Part shown: piece after piece, positions 22,101-23,641 of the stretch
How positions within the stretch are numbered: position 1 is the stretch's first letter
How the letters are laid out: each line of letters opens with the position of its first letter
Assembly (NCBI GenBank): GCA_905178155.1
Contig: CAJINV010000005.1
Location: 7,847,679-7,871,407 of the forward strand
Reading direction: 5' to 3'
Length of the DNA stretch: 23,729 nt
Source of the DNA: Amoebophrya sp. A120
Lineage: Eukaryota; Sar; Dinophyceae; Syndiniales; Amoebophryaceae
Made by a program: the position numbers and the translations under genes
The notes under the pieces: generated by a model
What the model was told of the DNA's origin: nothing
What the model saw: the letters and a program-made list of their open reading frames with translations, nothing else
Databases searched by the model: none

Positions 22101-23134
22101 TGCAGGAAGCAGGGACGAGGTTTGCGAGCATCTCTGCGTACTCGGTCGACGTCACGCAACACGTCGCTTTGTTTTGCGCCAGGAAGCCCGTGTCGTCGAT
22201 GGGAGAGCTGCAGAGGCTACTGTAGCAGGACCGGGCCCACGCGTTTGGTTTCCGGACCAGCCCCGCGCCGGCGCAATCGAAATCGCCACAGGAACAGGGA
22301 TAGTGCTTGTCCAAGTTGGAGTTGCCCACGTCGCAATATGTCGATTCCTTCTCTTTGATCGCCGTGCTGGGAGAGGTCGTCCAGCCATACCGATCGGGAC
22401 AGATATTTTCCATGTCGTAGCCGTCGCGGTCATAATGGCTCGTGCAGCCCCACCAGATCACGCTCCGCGATCGCGTTATGCATTCTTGCAAATATTTTTG
22501 TCGATCTAGGTCTGAAAATAAGTTGTGACGCATGGCAATGAATAGAAGCCACACAACTGTAAGTACTTATCTATGCACCTCCACCAAGTCGATGACGAAA
22601 CGCTTTTTTCGTAGCATGACTCCGTGTTCTTGCGTATTCAACGCATGACAAACAGCGTTTCTGCATGACAGAAAAGCGGTGGGCGAGCTCTTGCTGGCGT
22701 TGCAAAAATACAGAGCTCCTCAGTGTCGTGTGCCAACATGCCATACTATCTAGCATGACAAATCTCGTCGCATTCTTCCAGAGGACACAGATCGATAAGT
22801 ATGTGCAATGGATACGTGTTTGGGATAGACTTCCGGCACCGCACGTGTTTCTATAAATGAGTTGTCGTTCTGATTTATAGGTGGATTTGCAAAAGAACCA
22901 AAAACGGTAAAATGCGAAGGATTTACGAAGAAAACGGAACAAGAAAGACAAAGGAGAAAGACTACAACGGCAGCACGTATGAACAAGAACAAATCTATGT
23001 ACTGCGACAGCTCAGATCGCGAAAAGTCAAAAAACAAAATAGAAACTCAGTCCGGGGTAAAAATTCAAATATAGTACTGGAGGCAGGATTCCGCAGACCA
23101 GGAAGACCAGCTACCGTAGCACCAAGTGTAGTCT
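435..23134 (-). CDS. Giant cysteine-rich extracellular-type protein, about 53 exons (5' end missing)
   Basis: Minus-strand exons between the TIR elements all read in one frame once each element plus one 5-bp flank copy is removed. The sum is roughly 7 kb of coding sequence, about 2300 residues. Visible parts are a TSP1-like domain, a large mixed exon, repeated modules of the forms C-P/S-G-x-N-x4-L-x2-C-x3-C and Y-C-x-G-x2-C...D-x2-TCC-x3-C, and PAN/Apple-like segments. Such domains are typical of secreted or surface adhesive proteins; ligand and role cannot be read here. No start codon or signal peptide lies in the window. The stop is TAG at 435-437 if the 87-bp element D0 is removed with a 6-bp (or shifted 5-bp) duplication; strict 5-bp removal reads on to TAG at 361-363. 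Gene identity is unknown. The frame logic is strong; exact splice points and two internal joins are inferred. Confidence 0.85.
486..572. mobile_element. Introner D0, 87-bp decayed family D copy
   Basis: Left end TATCCTG..., right end ...GGGGTGGGGAGGTTTTTACAG then ATGATA, resembling the family D ends. Flanks ACTCTC/ACTGTC (5/6). It is far shorter than other D copies (223-289 bp) and has lost the interior. Removing it with a 6-bp flank gives AQVDS|LDFDIC. Confidence 0.55.
696..844. mobile_element. Introner B1 (149 bp)
   Basis: TIR core AAAAGTATCG...ACTCGTA; left end TATCCTGTGC, right end reverse complement TATGAATTGC. Perfect TSD TTCCG. Removal joins CDSIR|NEKQCC. Confidence 0.88.
1148..1367. 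mobile_element. Introner H1 (220 bp)
   Basis: TIR core CAGTGCACAACTCCCCCTC at both ends, termini TATGCAG/ATGACAG. Perfect TSD TCATG. Interior is homologous to H2 (opposite orientation). Removal joins CRARM|IPIGEY. Confidence 0.85.
1368..2704 (-). CDS. Exons 2640-2704, 2079-2317, 1766-1799, 1368-1442
   Basis: Reads VFLYDAIDASGLTDVFTEQS, GAAILGFSGDGHTIPVNGN, DVPHGDFFKSHLYP, RATLYCRSKGFGQP, APYPE|TGFHEGSKEC|CEIPTC and AIGFFAWPKEFQCRAR. The KECCEIPTC module is completed only by removing both the D and the C element. The 1766-1799 exon is 34 bp including both TSD copies. Confidence 0.83.
1443..1765. mobile_element. Introner C1 (323 bp)
   Basis: Family C TIR: TAT...AAAAATCCCCCCTCCCCATA at left and its complement at right. 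Perfect TSD GCACT. Removal joins GSKEC|CEIPTC. Confidence 0.88.
1800..2078. mobile_element. Introner D1 (279 bp)
   Basis: Family D TIR: TATCCTGAG.AAAAACG then TCCCCACCCC, mirrored at the right end. TSD TTTTC/TTTCC (4/5). Removal of exactly 5 bp plus the element gives APYPE|TGFHEG; any other count breaks the frame. Confidence 0.83.
2318..2639. mobile_element. Introner C2 (322 bp)
   Basis: Ends TATCAAAATGAAAAATCC and ...GGGGGGATTTTGCCTC then TCAATA. Perfect TSD CGGAC. Removal joins VFTEQS|GAAILG. Confidence 0.88.
2705..2975. mobile_element. Introner A1 (271 bp)
   Basis: Family A, diverged TIR; left terminus TATGCATTGCAA is the same as in several B elements, right end ...CCCAGACAACATATTTGC. 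Perfect TSD CGCCG. Removal joins PLRCGG|VFLYDA. Confidence 0.85.
2976..4085 (-). CDS. Exons 3935-4085, 3624-3670, 3445-3473, 2976-3193
   Basis: Reads ALKSVHLYPDD, NLGCAPGFHGKA|ELWCKDEGEPVEVRG|CIDNCHR|SIANDLSDEEFHC and ENCCRREG...PLRCGG. The LWC...VRGC-x3-C module is spread over three exons, one of them 29 bp including both TSD copies. Both neighbouring A elements have 4/5 TSDs, and either copy keeps the frame. Confidence 0.83.
3194..3444. mobile_element. Introner A2 (251 bp)
   Basis: Near-perfect TIR of about 31 bp: TATCAAATG.AAAAATG then TCTGGGTCTGGAAG. TSD TCCTG/TCCGG (4/5). Removal joins DNCHR|SIANDL. Confidence 0.85.
3474..3623. mobile_element. Introner B2 (150 bp)
   Basis: Both ends TATGCATTGCAAAAGTATCG or close. 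Perfect TSD CCCGG. Removal joins PVEVRG|CIDNCH. Confidence 0.88.
3671..3934. mobile_element. Introner A3 (264 bp)
   Basis: Family A TIR; right terminus diverged (CAATCCATA). TSD CTGCT/CCGCT (4/5). Removal joins GFHGKA|ELWCKD. Confidence 0.85.
4086..4399. mobile_element. Introner C3 (314 bp)
   Basis: Family C TIR, left end mutated (TATCGTGAGGAAAACTCCCC). Perfect TSD TTTTC. Removal joins DIHWEN|ALKSVH. Confidence 0.87.
4400..5918 (-). CDS. Exons 5861-5918, 5537-5606, 4821-5265, 4400-4449
   Basis: Read PQLLCSGSNQKVQLRGC, EPVCYCTLRTDASH, SSNTNT|VLGDVDQDLCNEMG, then a 445-bp exon with ACLNC, KQKVCWASC, VNGCDRHD, LCGYGP, ENCKRSCCVKGC and TCAASG, joined to LTVQSSFPYDIHW. LRGC|EPVC is a copy of the LRGC-x2-KC motif restored across the A element. 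The frame is open over all four exons. Confidence 0.82.
4450..4820. mobile_element. Introner A4 (371 bp, longest A copy)
   Basis: Left TATCAAATGC, right ...GCAATGCATA, inner TCTGGGTCTGG arms on both sides. Perfect TSD CCGGA. About 100 bp longer than other A copies. Removal joins TCAASG|LTVQSS. Confidence 0.87.
5266..5536. mobile_element. Introner A5 (271 bp)
   Basis: Family A TIR; perfect TSD CGTGT. Removal joins SSNTNT|VLGDVD. Confidence 0.87.
5607..5860. mobile_element. Introner A6 (254 bp)
   Basis: Family A TIR; perfect TSD CGCAG. Removal joins VQLRGC|EPVCYC. Confidence 0.88.
5919..6175. mobile_element. Introner G1 (257 bp)
   Basis: Only family G copy. Near-perfect TIR of about 47 bp starting TATAACCCGCTCAGGTG and continuing TTACAATCTCAA.CGTTACAA. 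Perfect TSD GCTTG. The inner arm resembles family F. Removal joins KVAGQA|PQLLCS. Confidence 0.88.
6176..7614 (-). CDS. Exons 7533-7614, 7202-7272, 6738-6818, 6176-6474
   Basis: Read WVSATDPQEVGNPTTAGGST, then GEQRC|WSKCDSIGCH, EGAYF|YSTYPYTEHVYC, NCYDSCC|IAGCYRPGLGGDDG, and a 299-bp exon with few cysteines (NRWLENDGVGYRP, DSDLICAEGYKEKVAGQA). The SCC|IAGC module is assembled over the A element at 6475-6737. The D element between 7202 and 6818 contains the assembly gap, but its TSD (AGTAG) is perfect. Confidence 0.8.
6475..6737. mobile_element. Introner A7 (263 bp)
   Basis: Family A TIR; perfect TSD CAGCA. Removal joins YDSCC|IAGCYR. Confidence 0.88.
6819..7201. mobile_element. Introner D2 (383 bp as assembled, about 285 bp real)
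   Basis: Family D TIR; perfect TSD AGTAG. Contains a 97-bp exact duplication around an N at 7105, which is probably an assembly error; without it the size matches other D copies. Removal joins GAYF|YSTYP. Confidence 0.85.
7008..7202. other. Assembly join: 97-bp duplicate around a single N
   Basis: Bases 7008-7104 and 7106-7202 are identical as read, with an N at 7105 between them. This is the usual signature of two contigs joined without collapsing their overlap. Confidence 0.9.
7273..7532. mobile_element. Introner A8 (260 bp)
   Basis: Family A TIR; right terminus GCAATGCATA. Perfect TSD AGCAC. Removal joins GEQRC|WSKCDS. Confidence 0.88.
7615..7934. mobile_element. Introner E1 (320 bp)
   Basis: Family E TIR: TATGG.AG.G.CAGGACCG then AAATCGACAAAATCG, mirrored at right. 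Perfect TSD GGACG. Removal joins KYELRP|WVSATD. Confidence 0.87.
7935..10814 (-). CDS. Exons 10750-10814, 10404-10436, 8640-8829, 8259-8350, 7935-7997
   Basis: Join as E|CRNWLKAAFHSGVGANGYKC, then EQGYHSWLN|AGAYPANHQ, LICPGPGEHAIAYGCIPTC, TLGIANH|YPGVGFGLG, NPICPG|PGKQYCAVC and KYELRP. Two ICPGPG copies are variants of the C-P-G-x-N module. Exons 10404-10436 and 8640-8829 are separated by a 1.57-kb composite element, yet the frame still joins. Other separators are C, D and A elements with perfect TSDs. Confidence 0.8.
7998..8258. mobile_element. Introner A9 (261 bp)
   Basis: Family A TIR; perfect TSD CCGGA (same target as A4). Removal joins NPICPG|PGKQYC. Confidence 0.88.
8351..8639. mobile_element. 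Introner D3 (289 bp)
   Basis: Family D TIR (TATCCTATTTAAAAACG at left). Perfect TSD AATGA. Removal joins LGIANH|YPGVGF. Confidence 0.87.
8865..10211. mobile_element. Nested 1.35-kb GC-rich TIR element inside H2
   Basis: Ends TACCAA..GGGAAAAACAC and, inverted, TACCAAGTGGGAAAACACG, followed by matching GGGGAAAA.TTCAAAATTTT; arms about 48 bp. Perfect 5-bp duplication CGTTT at 8860-8864 and 10212-10216 lies inside the H sequence. The interior is GC-rich with four spaced repeats and no convincing protein; the open frames here look compositional. Confidence 0.82.
9286..9627. repeat. Four irregular direct repeats around TTCCTGTGGATTTG
   Basis: The 14-mer occurs at 9286, 9381, 9508 and 9614 (spacing 95, 127, 106). 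Neighbouring sequence (GCCCCGGTTTTCGGCCAAAA) is repeated in the first two. Looks like a degenerate minisatellite inside the nested element. Confidence 0.7.
10437..10749. mobile_element. Introner C4 (313 bp)
   Basis: Family C TIR (TATTAAAATGAAGAATCCCC). Perfect TSD CGCAT. Removal joins NGYKC|EQGYHS. Confidence 0.88.
10815..10963. mobile_element. Introner B3 (149 bp)
   Basis: Both termini TATCCTGTGCAAAAG. Perfect TSD ACTCG. Removal joins VVMTDE|CRNWLK. Confidence 0.88.
10964..11199 (-). CDS. PAN/Apple-like domain exon
   Basis: Reads FWSNIMTVGNIESEVACAAL, then CAQEPLCKAVAWAKEEG, NECFLKDGTEP and HDYSRTNVVVMTDE. The C-x3-C-x4-LCKA-x-W ... C-F-L-K pattern is that of PAN/Apple domains, extracellular modules that bind protein or carbohydrate. 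It joins CRNWLK across the B element at 10815-10963. Its 5' side meets a GC-rich block, so the true exon start may be at the 16-bp repeat (11143-11158) or further right. Confidence 0.7.
11159..12204. repeat. GC-rich block between 16-bp direct repeats, between PAN-like segments
   Basis: The exact 16-mer TCGCTCTCGATGTTGC occurs at 11143-11158 and 12205-12220, offset 1062 bp. The block is very GC-rich with many short hairpins (for example 11652-11681). Weak inverted ends (CATGCTTTG..., complement of CATACTTTG...) lie at 11198 and 12200. It may be a nested mobile element or part of an intron; no protein is convincing, and its long open frames are GC artefacts. Confidence 0.5.
12205..12300 (-). 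CDS. PAN-like segment, C-terminal half (exon edges uncertain)
   Basis: The minus strand reads FAAGKPCILEEDKDMAHYDM then IMVSNIESDV. This aligns with the end and restart of the PAN-like unit in the next exon (NECFLKDG...HDYSRTNVVVM and TVGNIESEV), so it is probably the second half of one PAN/Apple domain followed by the first residues of the next. The upstream edge is undefined: the frame is open back to about 12328. Confidence 0.55.
12301..12829. other. Unresolved AT-richer intron or insertion
   Basis: Lies between the CCQQGC exon and the PAN-like exon. I see no TIR, no TSD and no matching frame. It has a T-rich minus strand and could be an ordinary intron, but no clear GT...AG pair could be chosen. 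The 191-residue plus-strand frame here runs into an antisense exon and an F element and is not credited. Confidence 0.4.
12830..14052 (-). CDS. Exons 13940-14052, 13767-13794, 13375-13481, 13173-13218, about 12830-12930
   Basis: Reads STIDAVREVPPHDTVRAFQW, GWYVNRPCWA|KCSNVDCH|ATHNINNPSGPWYF, then SSDFVP|WCNGKQDSETNCLQ|HGNCCQQGCKAPSEI and GYDISNWQNAC. The CC-x2-GC module is rebuilt from three exons across B and F elements. The 3' edge of the last exon is uncertain because its frame stays open to about 12740 before a stop; the boundary given is a guess. Confidence 0.75.
12931..13172. mobile_element. Introner F1 (242 bp)
   Basis: Family F TIR: TATGGCGTTCTCAACTGTTA then CATTCTCAA, mirrored. Perfect TSD CTGAA. 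Removal joins ETNCLQ|HGNCCQ. Confidence 0.88.
13219..13374. mobile_element. Introner B4 (156 bp)
   Basis: Left TATGCATTGCAAAAG, right complement TATCCTGTGCAAAAG. Perfect TSD AGGGA. Removal joins SSDFVP|WCNGKQ. Confidence 0.88.
13482..13766. mobile_element. Introner A10 (285 bp)
   Basis: Diverged family A TIR (TATGCATCTGCAAATGTC). Perfect TSD CATGA. Removal joins SNVDCH|ATHNIN. Confidence 0.86.
13795..13939. mobile_element. Introner B5 (145 bp)
   Basis: Family B TIR; perfect TSD TTGGC. Removal joins RPCWA|KCSNVD. Confidence 0.88.
14053..14307. mobile_element. Introner A11 (255 bp)
   Basis: Family A TIR; right end GATT instead of GATA. Perfect TSD CGACT. Removal joins CKTCSR|STIDAV. Confidence 0.87.
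14308..15717 (-). CDS. Exons 15637-15717, 15071-15330, 14849-14906, 14308-14625
   Basis: Reads AYPGVESSSGHPAWSNW, NINCDST|THLPADGTT, then FWCSGVNEPLSLRNCREKC, KKCDSERC...GRCCVQG|CTEPS, KYTAT|PNWNAVLQDQ, FWCPGSNQPLSVDS...CVPKC and CPAPG...CKTCSR. Two copies of the WC-x-G-x-N module and one CCVQGC module are complete. The CCVQG|C join across the B element with a poor TSD is strong evidence that exactly 5 bp plus the element are lost. Confidence 0.83.
14626..14848. mobile_element. Introner D4 (223 bp)
   Basis: Diverged family D TIR (TATCAAGAGTGAGAACG then TCCCCAC). Perfect TSD GCGTG. Removal joins KYTAT|PNWNAV. Confidence 0.86.
14907..15070. mobile_element. Introner B6 (164 bp)
   Basis: Decayed family B TIR (TATGCATTGCAAAAG / complement of TATGCTCTGGTGCAAAAG). 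TSD poor (CTCTC/CCCTG). Exact 5-bp removal still joins RCCVQG|CTEPS. Confidence 0.75.
15331..15636. mobile_element. Introner E2 (306 bp)
   Basis: Family E TIR well kept (TATGGGGGTGTCAGGATCG). TSD decayed (GTTGC/GTACT). Exact 5-bp removal joins NINCDST|THLPAD. Confidence 0.8.
15718..16033. mobile_element. Introner C5 (316 bp)
   Basis: Family C TIR well kept. TSD decayed (CGAAG/CTTTG). Exact 5-bp removal joins RGDK|AYPGV. Confidence 0.8.
16034..17634 (-). CDS. Four tandem TCC-type modules, exons 17607-17634, 17282-17373, 16991-17075, 16617-16730, 16034-16309
   Basis: After removing D, I, H and E elements the frame reads four near-identical modules of about 45 residues: TCPNYYAKKSGV...RCAGTTC...DRCC; LTCNNGYTLKSNAG...RCKSTPC...SACC; YQCNPS...IQCAGASC...NTCC; and FSWCGDLGYYVKRT...YCAKKAC...DTCCILGC. 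The pattern is C-x(8-20)-C-x3-C-x(4-9)-D-x2/3-CC. Similar CC-containing repeats occur in dinoflagellate secreted proteins as far as I recall. One exon is only 28 bp including both TSD copies. Each module is broken by an insertion, yet the periodicity is exact only when the elements are excised. Confidence 0.85.
16310..16616. mobile_element. Introner E3 (307 bp)
   Basis: Family E TIR; perfect TSD CTGGA. Removal joins NASSIQ|CAGAS. Confidence 0.88.
16731..16990. mobile_element. Introner H3 (260 bp)
   Basis: Family H TIR, diverged (TATGAGATTGCACAAC; complement TATGAGAGTGTTGCACGAC). TSD weak (GAGCA/CTGCA, 3/5). Exact 5-bp removal joins CKSTPC|SEADD. Confidence 0.8.
17076..17281. mobile_element. 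Introner I1 (206 bp)
   Basis: Only family I copy. TIR TAT...GAAAAAAGTT.GTCAC, mirrored. Perfect TSD AAATG. Removal joins CCEQSA|FCSTL. Confidence 0.87.
17374..17606. mobile_element. Introner D5 (233 bp)
   Basis: Family D TIR; perfect TSD TTTCG. Removal joins NYYAK|KSGVA. Confidence 0.88.
17635..17787. mobile_element. Introner J1 (153 bp)
   Basis: Only family J copy. TIR TAT.C.TA..AAATTTCC then GTACACG, mirrored. Perfect TSD TGAGA. Removal joins KCSDL|TCPNY. Confidence 0.85.
17788..18145 (-). CDS. Exon with two consecutive Cys modules
   Basis: A 358-bp exon. It starts VAQSPQYMCPGADQN, followed by LRGCHEKC (first module type), then YCAGNSC...KNTCCVKKC (second type), then CPSSTH...VCVSKGDAC...QKVCCEEKAKC, and ends CSDL. 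It joins TCPNYY across the J element. This is the clearest uninterrupted view of the repeat architecture of the protein. Confidence 0.88.
18146..18405. mobile_element. Introner A12 (260 bp)
   Basis: Family A TIR; perfect TSD ACGTG. Removal joins CETTH|VAQSP. Confidence 0.88.
18406..19078 (-). CDS. Cys-module exons 18961-19078, 18756-18801, 18406-18493
   Basis: Reads V|CAGNQC...DRTTCCLKKC, then GYKVSSDG|RSGDDWNQLRCRGW|VNGKN and NWKNVNNVLSCETTH. CAGNQC plus TCCLKKC is a full copy of the C-x-G-x2-C ... TCC module, equivalent to YCAGNSC...TCCVKKC in the next exon. Separated by D, B and A elements, each with a perfect TSD. Confidence 0.82.
18494..18755. mobile_element. Introner A13 (262 bp)
   Basis: Family A TIR; perfect TSD CCAAC. 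Removal joins RCRGW|VNGKN. Confidence 0.88.
18802..18960. mobile_element. Introner B7 (159 bp)
   Basis: Decayed family B TIR (TATACAACTGTGCAGAAG). Perfect TSD GACCG. Removal joins VSSDG|RSGDDW. Confidence 0.86.
19079..19357. mobile_element. Introner D6 (279 bp)
   Basis: Family D TIR; perfect TSD ACCTT. Its minus-strand duplication AAGGT is the only perfect one that would allow GT...AG ends. Removal joins DMSKV|CAGNQC. Confidence 0.88.
19358..20373 (-). CDS. Exons 20319-20373, 20127-20161, 19740-19826, 19358-19446
   Basis: Four short exons separated by B, A and A elements join as WQSARLDCANRG|KCTHMVLKPS|DSFVWLKKTD...DFMIM|TPTCRKQ, then GLCGWDWP and DMSKV. The stretch resembles a compact disulphide domain (faintly C-type-lectin-like WQSA..DC), but this is too weak to name. 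Frame is kept although the TSDs of the B8 and F2 elements are decayed. Confidence 0.75.
19447..19739. mobile_element. Introner A14 (293 bp)
   Basis: Family A TIR with mutated outermost bases (GATCAAATGC / ...CCATGCATG). Perfect TSD GTCAT. Removal joins DFMIM|TPTCR. Confidence 0.82.
19827..20126. mobile_element. Introner A15 (300 bp)
   Basis: Family A TIR; TSD CCGAG/CGGAG (4/5). Removal joins VLKPS|DSFVW. Confidence 0.85.
20162..20318. mobile_element. Introner B8 (157 bp)
   Basis: Family B TIR (TATCCTGTGCAAAAG / complement TATGAATCGCAAAAG). TSD decayed (CGTAG/TGCCG). Exact 5-bp removal joins CANRG|KCTHM. Confidence 0.78.
20374..20619. mobile_element. Introner F2 (246 bp)
   Basis: Family F TIR; TSD decayed (TAGTT/TACCA). 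Exact 5-bp removal joins FRWY|GNTNW. Confidence 0.8.
20620..21546 (-). CDS. Cys-module exons 21434-21546 and 20620-21089
   Basis: The first exon reads ETVLHSGDVWFDNPAQ to FTSTTV and joins CGTDKW across the E element at 21090-21433. The second (470 bp) carries a clear TCC module, CASGTC...DKNTCCETPAC, a GYRLVKP stretch, WHPRLSCFP, and a CPSGGG...LFGCKMTC copy of the other module. It ends FRWY, joined to GNTNW across the F element. Confidence 0.85.
21090..21433. mobile_element. Introner E4 (344 bp)
   Basis: Family E TIR, diverged; perfect TSD CAGAC. Removal joins TSTTV|CGTDKW. Confidence 0.86.
21547..21784. mobile_element. Introner F3 (238 bp)
   Basis: Family F TIR; perfect TSD TCCTC. Removal joins NDFVE|ETVLHS. 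Confidence 0.88.
21785..22476 (-). CDS. Largest exon: Cys-rich then beta-rich segment
   Basis: This 692-bp exon is open throughout. It begins after the A element with RSVIWWGC, passes CPDRYGW and CSCGDFDC, then a module-like SLCSS...ATCCVTS. The second half has few cysteines and alternates polar and hydrophobic residues (VDVWAWDEMGEKSQ, FVTTLRVRHSNEDGVC), which suggests a beta-sandwich such as a PLAT- or galactose-binding-like fold; that is only a guess. It ends at NDFVE and joins ETVLHS across the F element to its left. Confidence 0.8.
22477..22814. mobile_element. Introner A16 (338 bp, diverged)
   Basis: Old family A copy: TATGCATTCTTGCAAATATT and complement of TATCCATTGCACATAC, with GATCTAGGTCTG / GATCTGTGTCCTCTGG inner arms. 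TSD CGCGT/CGTGT (4/5). Removal joins SLSQTR|SRSVIW within the TSP1-like motif. Confidence 0.78.
22477..23134 (-). CDS. TSP1-like domain, exons 23078-23134 and 22815-22850
   Basis: The first exon reads TWCYGSWSSWSAESC up to a CCA|GT donor. The second reads NTCGAGSLSQTR, and after removal of the A element at 22477-22814 continues SRSVIWWGC. Together these give the thrombospondin type-1 signature: WS-x-WS, a following Cys, TCG-x-G, then R-x-R. TSP1 domains are extracellular adhesion modules common in alveolate surface proteins. The first exon directly abuts the family H element at 23135, so the domain start lies outside the window. The match supports both the ordinary intron and the A-element removal, since the motif only appears when both are taken out. 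Confidence 0.75.
22851..23077 (-). other. Ordinary GT-AG spliceosomal intron (227 bp)
   Basis: On the minus strand the donor is CCA|GTACTA and the acceptor TTTATAG|AAACACG, preceded by long T-rich stretches. There are no TIRs and no TSD. Removing it keeps frame and joins ESCLQ to NTCGAG inside a TSP1-like motif. It contains in-frame stops, so it is not coding. It contrasts with all the TIR-bounded introns in the same gene. Confidence 0.65.
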
Positions 23135-23423
23135 TATGAGAGTGCAGCTGCCCAACTGGTCCCCCTCCCGCTCATTTGAAGCAGGGCATGAACAGCAAGA
23201 CAAGCGTCGGCAAGGATCCAGGTTTAGCACGACAAATTTGGACAACATGATTGTAGTGCTATTTACTGGGCTCTTACCGGAACTACCGGAGCCTGTCATG
23301 CATAATATATATAAAAGCAGAGGTTTGCTGGGGTCGCAGGGGTTATTTTTGTCTAGCGTCGGAAGAGCAGAACCGCGGGAGCCAAAGCCCTCCCGTCGGA
23401 GGCTGCGCGGCTTCGCCACTTTG

Positions 23424-23585
23424 GTACCCTACCCCGATTCGCCTAATTTCATACCCTCACCCGATTCGCCTTCTTTTGTACCCTACCCCGATTTGGCTAA
23501 TTTTGTACCCTCCTCGAATTTCGTACCCTATCCCGATTCGCCTAATTGTGTACCCTAGCCCGACTTGGCAAATTCTGCACTCTAG
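23424..23585. repeat. 27-bp minisatellite, about 6 units
   Basis: Units of the form GTACCCTACCCCGATTCGCC then TAATTTT; one unit lacks about 9 bp. On the plus strand they spell FVPYPDSPN, but they sit inside intron-like mobile DNA, so coding is unlikely. Confidence 0.85.
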
Positions 23586-23641
23586 CGCGCCCCGGGTAGT
23601 TTTGCAAGCACCTTGCCCCGAAAGGCCTCACCTTGCGCCCC

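Noticed and set aside
23136-23558. Plus-strand frame with FVPYPDSPN repeats as a repeat protein
   Set aside because: The repeat is a 27-bp minisatellite inside intron-like H-family DNA; the start lies in the element itself.
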